DNA of 64,000 nucleotides from Algicella marina (GTDB taxonomy: Bacteria; Pseudomonadota; Alphaproteobacteria; Rhodobacterales; Rhodobacteraceae), in NCBI RefSeq assembly GCF_009931615.1, contig NZ_CP046620.1:1193501-1257500 (forward strand), read 5' to 3'. Of this stretch, positions 44,823 to 54,849 are shown piece by piece. Each line of letters begins with the position of its first letter. Positions within the stretch are counted from its first letter, which is position 1. The position numbers and the translations under genes are program-made. The notes beneath the pieces were generated by a model. The model searched no databases, was not told the DNA's origin, and saw only the letters and a program-made list of their open reading frames with translations.

Positions 44823-47078
44823 TTATGCCGTAGCTCGGTTTTCTTCGGGTTCCGTCAGGTACCCCGTTTCACTGACCGGCAGCAGGATGCGGGCTTCGGC
44901 GCCCTGATGCCCGCCGTCCTCGAACGGCGGTGCATCCATCAGTTCCAGCTTTCCGGCGTGTTCCTCGATGATCTTCTTGACGATGGACAGTCCCAGCCCT
45001 GTGCCCTTCTCGCGATTGGTCACGTAGGGTTCGAACAGCCGCTGGCGGCTTTCCTGCGGCAGGCCAATGCCGTTGTCCTGTATCTGGATCAGCAACGCCC
45101 CTTCGACATGGCTGACGATCACCCGGATTTCGCCCTGATAGCCATCGCGGTCCTTGGTTTCGTCGGTGGCCTCGGCGGCGTTCTTCATCAGGTTGGTAAG
45201 TGCCTGCCCTATCATTGTCTCGTCGATCATCGCCAGCACCGTCGTCTCCGGCAGGTCCAGCGAATAGCGAATGTCCGGGCGGCCACTCTCCTGCAGGTGA
45301 ACCGTGTCGCGGATCAGGCGCAGGATGTCCGATGCCCTTCTCTCCGGCGCCGGCATCCGCGCGAACTTGGAAAATTCGTCGACGATCCGCCGCAGGTCAC
45401 CCGTCTGCCGGATGATCACGTCGGAATATTGCGCCAGCGCGGCCGCATCCTCTTCACCGACCAGCGGCGTGAACTTCCGCCGCAGCCGCTCCGCCGAAAG
45501 CTGGATTGGCGTGAGCGGGTTCTTGATCTCGTGCGCGATCCTTCGGGCCACGTCACCCCACGCCGCCGTGCGCTGCGCCTGCACGAGGTCCGAAACGTCG
45601 TCGAAGGTCACAACGTAGCCCTCCAGCGCACCAGAGGCCCCGGCCCGTTGCGCCATTCGCACCAGCAGCGTTTCCTCACGGCCGCTGCGGATGATCCGCA
45701 CCTCGCCCTGACTGACGCCCTGTATGCTGCTCTCCAGCCGCGAAAACAGCGCCCCGAACTCCGGCACCGCCTGCTCGATGTGAACTTCGCTCGGCAACAG
45801 GTTGTCGAGGCTCAGCAAATCGGCACCGGCCCGGTTCATCATCTCGATCCGTCCTTCGGCATCGAGGCCGATCACCCCGGCGGTAACGCTCGACAGGATG
45901 GAATCGAACAGACGCCGCCGCCGCTCGGTTTCCTCATGCGCCTCTATCAGCGCATCACGTTGCGATTTAACTTCGCGCGTCATCGTATTGAATCCGCGTG
46001 ATAAAGTCGCAAACTCATCATCGCCCGGCGCCTCGGCCACCTTGAAGTCGAGATCGCCCTTCGCCACCCGTTCCGCTGCTCCGACAAGCTGTGCCAGCGG
46101 CCGGGACAACCGCTCCGCGAACCACAAACCGAACCAGATTGCCGCCAGTATGACGATCAGCGCAAAGCCGAGGTAGACCAGCGCGAACTCGAACAACAGC
46201 CGCCCACGCTCCCGCTCCAACTGCTCGTACAGCCCCACCGTCTCCTTGGTCTGGTCCAGCAGGCTCAGGATTTCGCCATCGACATCGCGTGTCACGTAAA
46301 GAAAACGGTCCGCGAAATTGCGTAACTGGATCAGTGCCCGGAACTCGTTGTTGTCCCAGTCCTCGATGATCACCGCCCGCCCGGCCCGCGCCTCGCCGAT
46401 CTCCTCGACACTTGGTGCCTCATAGTCGAAAAGGTAGCTGCGTTCGCCCCGCGCCCGCAGCTTGGCCTCGCCATCGATGATATAGGCTTCCGGCAGTTCC
46501 CGCTGCATCTGCACCTGTCCCCGGTTCAACAGGTCGCGCAGCTGCCCGGCGGAGATCAGTGGAAAGCGGTCCTTCTGTGCGTCGAGGAATTCGGCGAGGA
46601 TGCGGGCATCCGACGTCAGGTTGAACCGGTGCTCCGCTTCATAGGCCTGCGCCGCCTCCAGGCTGTTGCCGACCACGTTGCGCACCCGGTCGGAAAACCA
46701 GCCCTCCAGCCCGAAATTCACCGTCAAGGTGGCAAAGACCGCCACAAGGACGGTCGGGATAAGGGCGATGATTGCGAACATGCCGGTTAGCCGCAGATGC
46801 ATTTGCGATCCGGCGGATTGTCTTCGGCGCGCGATGATTTGCGCCGAGATCGAGCGCAGGATCAGCCCCGCGATAACGGCGACATAGACGAAATCCGCCA
46901 GCAGTACGACCCGCAGCGATGCATTGCTTGCACCCTCGCGCGAATTGACTTCGAAGGCCGTCCAGATCGCCAGAACCGGACCAAGAGCCACGAAGACAAG
47001 CGCGAGTGCGGACTGCACCCGTTTTTCTCTCAGTCCCCGCCCAACGGAGGACCAGAGCTGAACCGCCGATTGTTGCAC
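44823..47078 (-). CDS. ntrY: Membrane sensor histidine kinase NtrY
   Basis: 751 residues, GTG start. N-terminal three hydrophobic segments (ALALVFVALGPVLAIWTAF; VLLADFVYVAVIAGLIL; MFAIIALIPTVLVAVFATL), a periplasmic sensor region of about 150 residues, a fourth helix (ALVYLGFALIVILAAIWFG), HAMP (ERLSRPLAQLVGAAERVAKG), PAS, HisKA with phospho-His in [20 protein letters not shown], and the ATPase domain with NAAEA, DNGIGLP and GTGLGLSIVKK. Phosphorylates NtrX, encoded 16 bases downstream. The layout is standard for the family. Confidence 0.96.
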   Translation of the reverse strand: MQQSAVQLWSSVGRGLREKRVQSALALVFVALGPVLAIWTAFEVNSREGASNASLRVVLLADFVYVAVIAGLILRSISAQIIARRRQSAGSQMHLRLTGMFAIIALIPTVLVAVFATLTVNFGLEGWFSDRVRNVVGNSLEAAQAYEAEHRFNLTSDARILAEFLDAQKDRFPLISAGQLRDLLNRGQVQMQRELPEAYIIDGEAKLRARGERSYLFDYEAPSVEEIGEARAGRAVIIEDWDNNEFRALIQLRNFADRFLYVTRDVDGEILSLLDQTKETVGLYEQLERERGRLLFEFALVYLGFALIVILAAIWFGLWFAERLSRPLAQLVGAAERVAKGDLDFKVAEAPGDDEFATLSRGFNTMTREVKSQRDALIEAHEETERRRRLFDSILSSVTAGVIGLDAEGRIEMMNRAGADLLSLDNLLPSEVHIEQAVPEFGALFSRLESSIQGVSQGEVRIIRSGREETLLVRMAQRAGASGALEGYVVTFDDVSDLVQAQRTAAWGDVARRIAHEIKNPLTPIQLSAERLRRKFTPLVGEEDAAALAQYSDVIIRQTGDLRRIVDEFSKFARMPAPERRASDILRLIRDTVHLQESGRPDIRYSLDLPETTVLAMIDETMIGQALTNLMKNAAEATDETKDRDGYQGEIRVIVSHVEGALLIQIQDNGIGLPQESRQRLFEPYVTNREKGTGLGLSIVKKIIEEHAGKLELMDAPPFEDGGHQGAEARILLPVSETGYLTEPEENRATA

Positions 47079-47117
47079 GCTCGAAACACGCCTGTTATTT
47101 TTATCACTGTGGCGAGT

Positions 47118-48572
47118 TTACATCATTTTTTTGCCACGTGTTACAGAAATGTCGAGCTCCTGGATCTTTTTTCGCAACGTATTCCGGTTGATCCCGAGCA
47201 GGTCGGCGGTTTTCACCTGATTGCCCCGCGTCGCCGACAGCGACAGCGCGATCAGCGGCAGTTCCACCTCCTTCAGGATTCGCTCGTACAGGCCCGATGG
47301 CGGCAGGCTGTCGCCATGCAGGTCGAAGTAGCGTTTCAGATGCACCTCGATCGCCTGCCCCAGTCGCTGCCCCTGATCGGGCTGAGGCGCACCGGACGAA
47401 CTGGGCCGCGCCTTGATCTCCTGCTCCACCACCGTGGCGGAGATGATCTCGTCCGGGCACAACACCGCCAGCCTCCGCATCAGGTTTTCAAGTTCCCGCA
47501 CGTTGCCGGGCCATTGTTCCTTGCGCAGGATTTCCAGCGCCTCCTTGGAGATCAGGTGCCGCGGCAGCCCTTCCGCCTCCGCCTGGCGCAGGAAATGCCG
47601 GGCGAGATCGGGAATGTCGTCGAGCCGGTCGCGCAGCGGCGGCAAACGCACGGGCACGATGTTCAGCCGGTAGAACAGGTCTTCCCGAAACTTGCCCTCG
47701 TTCACCAGCGCCCGCAGGTCCTGATGCGTCGCCGCGATGATCCGGGCATCCGCCGTCAGCGTTTCCCGGCCCCCGACGCGCGTGAACTTGCCGTCCTGCA
47801 GCACCCGCAACAGCCGCGTCTGTGCATCCAGCGGCATGTCGCCGACCTCGTCGAGAAACAGCGTGCCGCCCCCCGCCTGCTCGAACTTGCCCGCCCCGTC
47901 CGGCCCCGGCGTCGCGGCCGTGCCGAACAGTTCCGTCTCGATCATGTCCGGCGGGATCGACGCCATGTTGATCGCCACGAACTGCCCGCCCTTGCGCTGG
48001 CCGAAATTGTGCAGGGCCCGCGCCACCAGTTCCTTGCCGGTGCCGCTTTCGCCCGCGATCATCACCCCCAGGTCGGTGATCATCAGCCGCGCCATGATGC
48101 GGTAGACTTCCTGCATCGCCGGGCTGCGCCCGATCAGCGGCAGTTTCTGGCTGTCCTCCGCCCGTGCGGCGGCGGCGGCCTCCTCTTCCTGCGGCTGGTA
48201 CAGGCGGCGCTGGCGGTTCAGGGCCTTGTTCACCTGGCTCAGCACTTCCCGCAGGTCGAACGGTTTCGGCACATATTCGTAGGCGCCGACTTCCGTGGCA
48301 CGAATGGCCGTCATCACCGTGTTCTGCGCGCTCATCACGATCACCGGCAGGTCCGGCCGCTTGCGCTTGATCGCCGGCAAAATATCCAGCGCATCGCCGT
48401 CGGGCATCATCACGTCGGTGACGACGCAGTCGCCTTCGCCTTCCTCGATCCATCGCCACAGCGTTGAAACCGTGCCGGTGGAGCGCACCCGCGCTCCCGC
48501 CCGCGTCAGTGCCTGGCTCAAAACCGTCCGGATCGTGCGGTCATCATCCGCAACAATTACTGTACCTTCCAT
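47118..48572 (-). CDS. ntrC: Nitrogen regulator NtrC, form lacking the sigma-54 loop
   Basis: 484 residues: receiver (phospho-Asp53 in [11 protein letters not shown]), AAA+ domain (Walker [15 protein letters not shown] at 174, Walker [15 protein letters not shown]) and Fis-type HTH ([21 protein letters not shown]). Residues 214-230 read [17 protein letters not shown], where typical NtrC has ELFGHEKGAFTGA; the GAFTGA sigma-54 contact is missing. Rhodobacter capsulatus NtrC shows the same loss and works with sigma-70 polymerase, so this protein probably does too. Its start overlaps the ntrB stop (TGATG). Confidence 0.96.
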   Translation of the reverse strand: MEGTVIVADDDRTIRTVLSQALTRAGARVRSTGTVSTLWRWIEEGEGDCVVTDVMMPDGDALDILPAIKRKRPDLPVIVMSAQNTVMTAIRATEVGAYEYVPKPFDLREVLSQVNKALNRQRRLYQPQEEEAAAAARAEDSQKLPLIGRSPAMQEVYRIMARLMITDLGVMIAGESGTGKELVARALHNFGQRKGGQFVAINMASIPPDMIETELFGTAATPGPDGAGKFEQAGGGTLFLDEVGDMPLDAQTRLLRVLQDGKFTRVGGRETLTADARIIAATHQDLRALVNEGKFREDLFYRLNIVPVRLPPLRDRLDDIPDLARHFLRQAEAEGLPRHLISKEALEILRKEQWPGNVRELENLMRRLAVLCPDEIISATVVEQEIKARPSSSGAPQPDQGQRLGQAIEVHLKRYFDLHGDSLPPSGLYERILKEVELPLIALSLSATRGNQVKTADLLGINRNTLRKKIQELDISVTRGKKMM

Positions 48573-49681
48573 CAGGCGCTCCGCTGCTCAAGTATTTCTT
48601 TTGATTTGTTTTCCGACGATGCCGACTGAATCGGCAGCCGCACCCGGAACTCCGTCCGCCCCGGAACGCTCTCGCATTCAATGACGCCGCCGTGGTCCGT
48701 CAGAACCTTGGAAACAAGGGACAGGCCCAGCCCCGACCCGTGCGACTTGGAGCTGACAAACGGGTCGAACACGTCACGGATCAGGTTCTCGGGGATGCCG
48801 GTGCCGTTGTCGATGACGCTGACGACCAGCGGCAGTTTCTCACTGCGGCCATTGGGAAGCGACAGTTTCACCCCCGGCTGGTAGCCAGTGCGCAGCGTGA
48901 TCAGCCCACCGACCTCCGGCACCGCCTCGGCGGCGTTCTTCAGAAGGTTCTGGAACACCTGCATCAACTGGTCGGAATCACCGATCGTCGGCGGCAAGGA
49001 TGGGTCGTATTGCTCACGAAACCGGACATGCCGGGCGAAACCGGCCTGCGCCGCCCGCTTGGCCCTGTCCAGCACATCATGGATGTTCACCTCTTCCCGG
49101 TTCAGGGGCCGCAACTCTCCGAACTGCTCCACCCGCTCCACCAATGTCGAGATTCGGGCAGTTTCCTGCTGGATCAAATCCGTCAGTTCCTGATCGTCTT
49201 CGCCCACGGACATGGAAAGCAACTGCGCCGCCCCCGATATGCCCGCCAGCGGATTCTTGATCTCATGCGCCAACATCGCCGCCATGCCTGTAACGGACCG
49301 GGCCGCCGATCGGTTCGAAAGCGAGCGGTCCATCTGGTCCGCCATGCCCCGCGGGTGCAGCAACAGCAGCAGGCGCCCGAACTCGTCCTGCAACTGGCTC
49401 ACCCGCAGAGTGAAGGTCTGCACAGGCCGATCACCCCAGCCGATCTCCAGATTGTAGAGCACCACCGAGACGGATCCGCGCCGCGCCTGCGACAACCCCT
49501 CCATCACCGGGCTTTCATCGCCCACATATTTACCCAGGGGCTTGCCGAGGATCTGGCGATGCGACATCGCGCAGAACGCCTCCGCCTCCGAATTGCAGGC
49601 GATCACCGTATCGTCCCCGTCGACCACGAAGGCCGGGTACGGTATCGCCCCCCATATTTGTTCCAGCGTCAACGCACTCAT
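48572..49681 (-). CDS. ntrB: Nitrogen sensor histidine kinase NtrB
   Basis: 369-residue soluble kinase/phosphatase for NtrC, normally controlled by the PII protein. PAS domain at about 8-110 ([21 protein letters not shown]), HisKA with phospho-His in [20 protein letters not shown], then [19 protein letters not shown] and [12 protein letters not shown] of the ATPase domain. ATG at 49681 overlaps the dusB stop by four bases; the long in-frame extension to 50137 is antiparallel to nothing but lies within dusB and was rejected. Second gene of the dusB-ntrB-ntrC run. Confidence 0.96.
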   Translation of the reverse strand: MSALTLEQIWGAIPYPAFVVDGDDTVIACNSEAEAFCAMSHRQILGKPLGKYVGDESPVMEGLSQARRGSVSVVLYNLEIGWGDRPVQTFTLRVSQLQDEFGRLLLLLHPRGMADQMDRSLSNRSAARSVTGMAAMLAHEIKNPLAGISGAAQLLSMSVGEDDQELTDLIQQETARISTLVERVEQFGELRPLNREEVNIHDVLDRAKRAAQAGFARHVRFREQYDPSLPPTIGDSDQLMQVFQNLLKNAAEAVPEVGGLITLRTGYQPGVKLSLPNGRSEKLPLVVSVIDNGTGIPENLIRDVFDPFVSSKSHGSGLGLSLVSKVLTDHGGVIECESVPGRTEFRVRLPIQSASSENKSKEILEQRSA

Positions 49682-50655
49682 GCCGCACTCCTCACACACA
49701 TCAGCGGCACCTTCTGCAGGGCCGCAATTGTTTCCCGCGGGCCCGGCGCGGTCAGAACGACGGTGCGCAGGGCCTTCGGGCAGTCCAGTTCGTCGAGATA
49801 CCAGCCCAGATGCTTGCGCGCGTTCCTGCACCCAAGTTCCGTGCCGTAGAAAGTCAGCATCGCCTCGTAATGGCCGAGGATCATGTCCAGCAGGTCCCCA
49901 CCCTGCGGGCGCACCGCTGCCCGGCCGCCGCCCAGCCCCGCAAGGATCTCCGCCAGTGCCCACGGACGCCCCTGCGCCCCGCGCCCGACCATTACGCCAT
50001 CGGCACCGGAAAGCCGCAGCGCCTCGCGCGCCGTCTCCGTGTCGGTGATGTCGCCATTGGCCACCACCGGTATGCGTACCGCTTCCTTGACGGCACCGAT
50101 CGCCGCCCAGTCCGCCCGGCCTTTGTAGAACTGGCACCGGGTGCGACCATGGATCGTGATCATCGCGATCCCGGCCGCCTCGGCCCGTGCCGCGATCTCA
50201 GGCGCGTTCAGGCAATCGTCGTCCCAGCCCAGCCGGGTTTTCAGCGTCACCGGCACATCCACAGCCGCGACCACCGCCTCGATCAGCCGCAGCGCGTGAT
50301 CCGGCTGGCGCATAAGCGCCGAACCGGAGTAGCCGTTCGTGACCTTCTTCGCCGGGCAACCCATGTTGATGTCGATGATGGCGGCCCCCTGCCCGGCGCA
50401 CAGCTTGGCGCATTCCGCCATCCAGTAGGCTTCGCGCCCGGCGATCTGCACCGAAGTACGTCCCTCACCGAAGGCCAGCTCTGCCCGCGCACGCGTCGAG
50501 GGCTTGGCCTGAACCATTTCCTGGCTGGCAACCATCTCCGAGACCACAAGGCTGGCGCCGAACCCCTGCACGAGAGTGCGGAATGGCAAATCGGTGATAC
50601 CTGCCAGCGGGGCAAGCATCACCGGGGGCGTGCGGAATAAATCAACAGGGCTCAT
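49678..50655 (-). CDS. dusB: tRNA-dihydrouridine synthase DusB
   Basis: 325 residues, FMN-dependent reduction of uridines in tRNA (D-loop). TIM barrel: N-terminal MLAPLAGITDLPFRTLVQGF, catalytic Cys in DINMGCPAKKVTNGYSGSAL, ITIHGRTRCQFYKGRADW and phosphate-binding MVGRGAQGRPWAL. First gene of the nitrogen-regulator operon, a very common alphaproteobacterial and enterobacterial-like association (dusB-fis or nifR3-ntrB). Also called nifR3 in this group for that reason. Confidence 0.96.
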   Translation of the reverse strand: MSPVDLFRTPPVMLAPLAGITDLPFRTLVQGFGASLVVSEMVASQEMVQAKPSTRARAELAFGEGRTSVQIAGREAYWMAECAKLCAGQGAAIIDINMGCPAKKVTNGYSGSALMRQPDHALRLIEAVVAAVDVPVTLKTRLGWDDDCLNAPEIAARAEAAGIAMITIHGRTRCQFYKGRADWAAIGAVKEAVRIPVVANGDITDTETAREALRLSGADGVMVGRGAQGRPWALAEILAGLGGGRAAVRPQGGDLLDMILGHYEAMLTFYGTELGCRNARKHLGWYLDELDCPKALRTVVLTAPGPRETIAALQKVPLMCVRSAA

Positions 50656-50680
50656 GGATTACATGCTTAATATCTGGGCA

Positions 50681-50697
50681 GGTATCCCAGCAATACC
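50681..50697. promoter_or_regulatory. Dyad in the dusB-ispDF divergent region
   Basis: GGTAT-CCCAGCA-ATACC has perfect 5-base arms with a 7-base centre, 26 bases upstream of dusB. A possible operator of the dusB-ntr operon; ispDF is on the other side. Confidence 0.35.
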
Positions 50698-50778
50698 CAA
50701 AACGAGGCACAGGGGCAAATTTCTTTAAATTCCGGTTAATTCCTGCCATAGACGTCGCGAAGCAGACACAGGCCCCGC

Positions 50779-51945
50779 ATGACCATCGCCGCCCTCATCG
50801 TCGCCGCCGGGCGTGGAACCCGCGCTGGTGGTGAAATTCCCAAACAATACATGGACATCGGCGGCAAACCGGTGCTGGCCCGCACGCTGGAGGCCGTGCT
50901 CGCCATTCCGGGTATAGACAGGGTTCAGGTGGTTATCCACCCTGACGACCAGCCCCGTTACGACAAAGCGACGCAGGCGCTGGCCGACCGGCGTATCGCC
51001 CCTGCCGTTCCCGGCGGCAAGGACCGGCAGGCTTCCGTTTGCGCCGGGCTGGAGGCTCTGGCTCACCCGTCCGCGCCGACGCAAGTGCTGATTCACGATG
51101 CCGCCCGTCCGTTCCTGTCGCCCGATCTGGCTGCCCGCGTGCTGGTGGCTCTGGCCGATGCCCCGGCGGTGCTGCCGGCCCTGCCCATCGTCGATGCCCT
51201 CTGGCGGTCCGAGGGTGACATGGCGGCAGTGGCGGTCGACCGGCAGGATCTGTGGCGGGCACAGACGCCGCAGGGTTTCGACTTCGCCACCATTCTCGAT
51301 CTGCACCGCAATGCCGCGCCCGGCGCCCCGGACGATGTTACCCTCGCCCGCGCCGCCGGCCTGCCGGTTGCCATCGCCCTTGGCGACGGCAATAACTTCA
51401 AGATCACCCTGCCGGAGGATTTCGCCCGCGCCGAAACCCTGCTGGCGGCCAAAAGGAGCACGCGCATGGATGTTCGCACCGGCATCGGCTATGACGTTCA
51501 CGCCTTCGGGCCGGGCGACGCCGTCACCCTCAACGGCGTCACCGTTCCCCATGGCCGTGGCCTCAAGGGCCATTCCGATGCCGACGTGGCGATGCACGCG
51601 ATCACCGATGCCATCTTCGGGGCGCTCGCCGAAGGCGACATCGGCCAGTGGTTCCCACCATCTGACCCGCAGTGGAAAGGTGCCGCCTCCGACATCTTCC
51701 TCGCCAAGGCCGCCGAACGCACAGCCGCCCGTGGCTTCCGCATCAGCCATATCGATTGCACGATCATCTGCGAGCAGCCGAAGATCGGCCCGCACGCCAC
51801 CGCCATGCGCCGGCGGCTGGCCGAAATTCTGGCCCTTGAGGAGGGGCGCATCTCGGTCAAGGCCACAACCTCCGAACGCCTCGGCTTTACCGGCCGCGAG
51901 GAAGGCATCGCCGCCACCGCCACCGCCACGCTGGTGCAGCCATGA
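50779..51945 (+). CDS. ispDF: Bifunctional IspD/IspF enzyme of the MEP isoprenoid pathway
   Basis: 388 residues. The N-terminal half (1-225) is the cytidylyltransferase Isp[44 protein letters not shown]. The C-terminal half (from about 232) is 2-C-methyl-D-erythritol 2,4-cyclodiphosphate synthase Isp[14 protein letters not shown] (metal DxH), [20 protein letters not shown], and [15 protein letters not shown]. Both active sites look complete. Such fusions are common in alphaproteobacteria. It overlaps pgpA by four bases. Confidence 0.97.
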   Translation: MTIAALIVAAGRGTRAGGEIPKQYMDIGGKPVLARTLEAVLAIPGIDRVQVVIHPDDQPRYDKATQALADRRIAPAVPGGKDRQASVCAGLEALAHPSAPTQVLIHDAARPFLSPDLAARVLVALADAPAVLPALPIVDALWRSEGDMAAVAVDRQDLWRAQTPQGFDFATILDLHRNAAPGAPDDVTLARAAGLPVAIALGDGNNFKITLPEDFARAETLLAAKRSTRMDVRTGIGYDVHAFGPGDAVTLNGVTVPHGRGLKGHSDADVAMHAITDAIFGALAEGDIGQWFPPSDPQWKGAASDIFLAKAAERTAARGFRISHIDCTIICEQPKIGPHATAMRRRLAEILALEEGRISVKATTSERLGFTGREEGIAATATATLVQP

Positions 51946-52436
51946 TGCGCGCCATCGCCACCTTCGCCTATGTCGGCCTCATCCCGGTCGCGCCCGGAAC
52001 CTTCGGGTCGCTCGCTGCCATCCCTGTTGCCTGGGGACTGCACTGGCTCGGCGGCTTCCCCCTTGTCGTCGCCGCCACTCTGGCGGTTTTCTGGGTAGGC
52101 CTCGTCGCCACCCGCGCCGTCACCGCCGGCGCGGCGGAGCATGATCCGGGTTCCATCGTCATCGACGAGGTTGCGGGCCAGTTCATCGCCCTCTGGCCCC
52201 TTTCCGCCGGTCTCTGGTTCGCGTCCGTCGCCCCGCATGTCTTTCCCTGGCCGGGCTGGGTGGGCGCCTTCCTGCTCTTCCGCCTGTTCGACATCTGGAA
52301 GCCCTGGCCGGTCAGTTGGGCCGACGGCATGCACACGCCGCTCGGCGTCATGCTCGACGACGTCATCGCCGGCCTGATGGCCGCTGTCTGCGTCGCCATC
52401 GCTGCCGGTATTTCCCACGGGCTGATGGGCACGTGA
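51942..52436 (+). CDS. pgpA: Phosphatidylglycerophosphatase A
   Basis: 164 residues, membrane protein with four hydrophobic segments. It removes phosphate from phosphatidylglycerophosphate in phosphatidylglycerol synthesis. Family strings: [39 protein letters not shown] (acidic metal site), [15 protein letters not shown] and [10 protein letters not shown]. It starts within the end of ispDF and its own stop overlaps the cinA-type start. Confidence 0.93.
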   Translation: MMRAIATFAYVGLIPVAPGTFGSLAAIPVAWGLHWLGGFPLVVAATLAVFWVGLVATRAVTAGAAEHDPGSIVIDEVAGQFIALWPLSAGLWFASVAPHVFPWPGWVGAFLLFRLFDIWKPWPVSWADGMHTPLGVMLDDVIAGLMAAVCVAIAAGISHGLMGT

Positions 52437-52894
52437 GCGCGGAGGCCGTTCTCGCTGCAGCGCGTACGCGCGGCTGGCGGATCGTCGCCGCCGAAAGCTG
52501 CACCGGAGGTGGCCTGATGGCCGCCCTCACCGACATTCCCGGCTCGTCCGATGTGGTTGACCGCGGTTTTGTCACCTATTCGAACGCTGCGAAAATGCAA
52601 ATGCTGGGCGTCCGCGAAGACACGCTCTCGTCGCACGGCGCAGTGTCGGAGGAAACGGCCCGCGAAATGGCCAGCGGCGCCCTCGCCCGTTCCGAAGCGG
52701 AGATCGCGGTTTCGATCACCGGCATCGCCGGCCCCGGCGGCTCTGACCACAAGCCGGAAGGCATGGTCTGCTTCGGCCTGGCAACCGCCCAGCAGGTCGT
52801 GGCAGAGACATGCCAATTCGGCGCCATCGGTCGGGCGGCGGTGCGCCGGGCGTCGGTGGACCATGCCCTGACCATGCTGCTCGCCCGGCTTTAA
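52433..52894 (+). CDS. CinA C-terminal domain / nicotinamide-nucleotide amidase (PncC-like)
   Basis: 153 residues from a GTG at 52433 overlapping the pgpA stop. Stand-alone CinA C-terminal domain that hydrolyses NMN to nicotinate mononucleotide. Motif AAESCTGGGLMAALTDIPGSSDVVDRG and SVSITGIAGPGG-type loop (VSITGIAGPGGSDHKPEG) contain the catalytic Ser and partners. No N-terminal CinA domain is present, which is the usual proteobacterial form. End of the ispDF-pgpA operon. Confidence 0.92.
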   Translation: MSAEAVLAAARTRGWRIVAAESCTGGGLMAALTDIPGSSDVVDRGFVTYSNAAKMQMLGVREDTLSSHGAVSEETAREMASGALARSEAEIAVSITGIAGPGGSDHKPEGMVCFGLATAQQVVAETCQFGAIGRAAVRRASVDHALTMLLARL

Positions 52895-53005
52895 GGCAGG
52901 GACGCCGGCGCCGAACGGTTTGGCACGGCCTCCAGGCCCGTCACCCCGCGCCGTTCCCGAAGTCAGGCACGCGGATGCAGCCCCGGTCTTTGCCTTTTGC
53001 GGATA

Positions 53006-54226
53006 TCAGTCGAACAACTCGTGGCAAAGTTCCAGCGCCTCGACCAGCACATCGACTTCCGCGCGCGTGTTGTAGAGCCCGAAACTGGCGCGACAGGTCG
53101 CGGTGACACCGAGATGTTCCATCAGTGGCTGCGCGCAGTGATGGCCGGCCCGGACAGCCACGCCCTTGCGGTCGACGACCGTGGAGATGTCGTGGGCATG
53201 GGCCGCGCCCTGCATGGTAAACGAGAAGATCGCCCCCTTGTCCTGCGTCTTGCCCTGCACGTTCAGCCAGTTGAGGCTGCCAAGCCGTGCGACGGCATAG
53301 TCGCGCAGGTCGGCTTCGTGGGCGGCAATCGCCTGCATCCCCAGCCCCTGCATGTACTCCAGCGCCGCCCCCAGCCCGATCTGCTGGACGATGCCCGGCG
53401 TGCCGGCCTCGAACTTGTGCGGCGGGTCGTTGTAGCTGACGGCGTCGCGGCCCACCTCCCGGATCATGTCGCCGCCCCCCATGAAGGGTCGCATCTCCGC
53501 CATCCGCTCACGCCGGATGTAGACCGCGCCGGAGGCAGAGGGGCCATAAAGCTTGTGGCCGGTGATCGCGTAGAAATCGCAACCGAGATCCTGAAGATCG
53601 ACAGGCATGTGAACCGCCGCCTGGCTGCCATCGACCGCCACCGGAATGCCCCGCTCTGCCGCCTCGGCGCAAATCGTTTTGATGTCGACTACGGTGCCCA
53701 GCACGTTGGACATGTGCGTCAGCGTGATCAATTTCGTTCTCGGCGTTATCGCGTCGATCACCGCCTGCGGGTCAAGCGAGCCATCAGCGGCGGTCTCAAC
53801 CCATTTCAGCACCACGCCCTGCCGTTCCCGCAGAAAGTGCCATGGCACGATGTTCGCGTGATGCTCCATGACCGACAGGATGATCTCGTCTCCCGCCTCC
53901 AGCCGCGGCGCCGCCCAGCCGTAGGAGATCAGGTTGAACGCCTCGGTGGTCCCGGTGGTGAAGAGAATTTCATCGGTCGACGGCGCATTGAGAAAACCGC
54001 GAATGATTTCCCGTACCGCCTCGTATTTCTCGGTCGCGAGGTTGGAAAGGAAGTGCAAGCCCCTGTGAACATTGGCATATTCTTCGGAATAGGCACGGGT
54101 TACCGCGTCGATTACCGCCTGCGGTTTCTGCGCCGAAGCGCCATTGTCCAGATAGACCAGCGGCCGTCCGTGCACCTCGCGCGACAGGATCGGAAAGTCC
54201 CTTCGCACCTCTTCGACATCATACAT
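53006..54226 (-). CDS. sufS: Cysteine desulfurase SufS (class II)
   Basis: 406 residues, PLP enzyme supplying sulfur from cysteine. Start at the ATG at 54226, where MYDVEEVRRDFPILSREV matches the SufS N-terminus; it overlaps the YIP1 gene by one base (TGATG). Seen: PLP Lys in AITGHKLYGPSASGAV, GDEIILSVMEHHANIVPW, and the C-terminal active Cys in the R-A-S-F region (TCRASFGLYNT). Last gene of the Suf locus. No sufE or sufU gene is in the window, so its sulfur acceptor must be elsewhere. Confidence 0.95.
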   Translation of the reverse strand: MYDVEEVRRDFPILSREVHGRPLVYLDNGASAQKPQAVIDAVTRAYSEEYANVHRGLHFLSNLATEKYEAVREIIRGFLNAPSTDEILFTTGTTEAFNLISYGWAAPRLEAGDEIILSVMEHHANIVPWHFLRERQGVVLKWVETAADGSLDPQAVIDAITPRTKLITLTHMSNVLGTVVDIKTICAEAAERGIPVAVDGSQAAVHMPVDLQDLGCDFYAITGHKLYGPSASGAVYIRRERMAEMRPFMGGGDMIREVGRDAVSYNDPPHKFEAGTPGIVQQIGLGAALEYMQGLGMQAIAAHEADLRDYAVARLGSLNWLNVQGKTQDKGAIFSFTMQGAAHAHDISTVVDRKGVAVRAGHHCAQPLMEHLGVTATCRASFGLYNTRAEVDVLVEALELCHELFD

Positions 54227-54810
54227 CAGTTCACAGTCCCCGCTGGTGGCAGTCCCGCCATCACAAACACCAAATTGAGCAGGAAAGACAAGGCAAAGAG
54301 CCCCGCAAATATCCCGCCAAACACCCGCCAGCCGTTCACGAAGCCGTGCAGTTCGGCGGTGAAGGCCGTCAGCGCCCAAAAGAACCAGATGATCAGGAAA
54401 ATTCCCACCAGCATCGCCAGCGGTGGCAGCAGGATCGAAGTGACGGAGAAGAACAACTGGATTGCGATCGAGACGATGTTGAACCAGGCGACCAGCGCGA
54501 TTGCACCCCGAAAATCGCCCCGCCCCCCGAACATCCGTCCGCCGGCCGTCATCAGCACCGCCAGAAGCACCGCGCCGCCAAACTGCAAAAGCGCCAGCAG
54601 CAACGGCTGGCCCAGCAGCACGGTGATGATCGTGCGCGGCAGATCATCCGCCGGCTGAAAGGTCAGTGTCGAGACGATGGTGGACACCGCCGCCGTCAGC
54701 GCGGCTAGTTGCATGTAGGTGCCGGTTGCAAACGGCCAGCCAAGCACCGCCCGTCCGGCCTCGCGCGGCTTCAAAAGGCTGTCCTTCAACAGCCCCTTCC
54801 AATCAATCAT
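54226..54810 (-). CDS. YIP1-family membrane protein (third of three)
   Basis: 194 residues with about five hydrophobic segments (for example QLAALTAAVSTIVSTLTF; LLALLQFGGAVLLAVLMTAGG; LAMLVGIFLIIWFFWALTAF; IFAGLFALSFLLNLVFVMAG). The RMFGGRGDFRGAIALVAW string after the third helix matches the Yip1-domain turn shared with the two proteins encoded upstream. YIP1 proteins in bacteria have no settled role. It is translationally coupled to sufS. Confidence 0.82.
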   Translation of the reverse strand: MIDWKGLLKDSLLKPREAGRAVLGWPFATGTYMQLAALTAAVSTIVSTLTFQPADDLPRTIITVLLGQPLLLALLQFGGAVLLAVLMTAGGRMFGGRGDFRGAIALVAWFNIVSIAIQLFFSVTSILLPPLAMLVGIFLIIWFFWALTAFTAELHGFVNGWRVFGGIFAGLFALSFLLNLVFVMAGLPPAGTVN

Positions 54811-54849
54811 CGTCCTCGTACGCCCCCGTGGGGCCGCGCCTGCGGCCGG

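Noticed and set aside
46797-48467. 556-residue plus-strand frame over ntrY and ntrC
   Set aside because: Crosses two well-defined genes and is His/Arg/Gln-rich without motifs, the usual product of reading a GC-rich gene backwards.
52895-53005. Terminator between the cinA-type gene and sufS
   Set aside because: No stem of more than a few bases and no T-run was found in this convergent gap.
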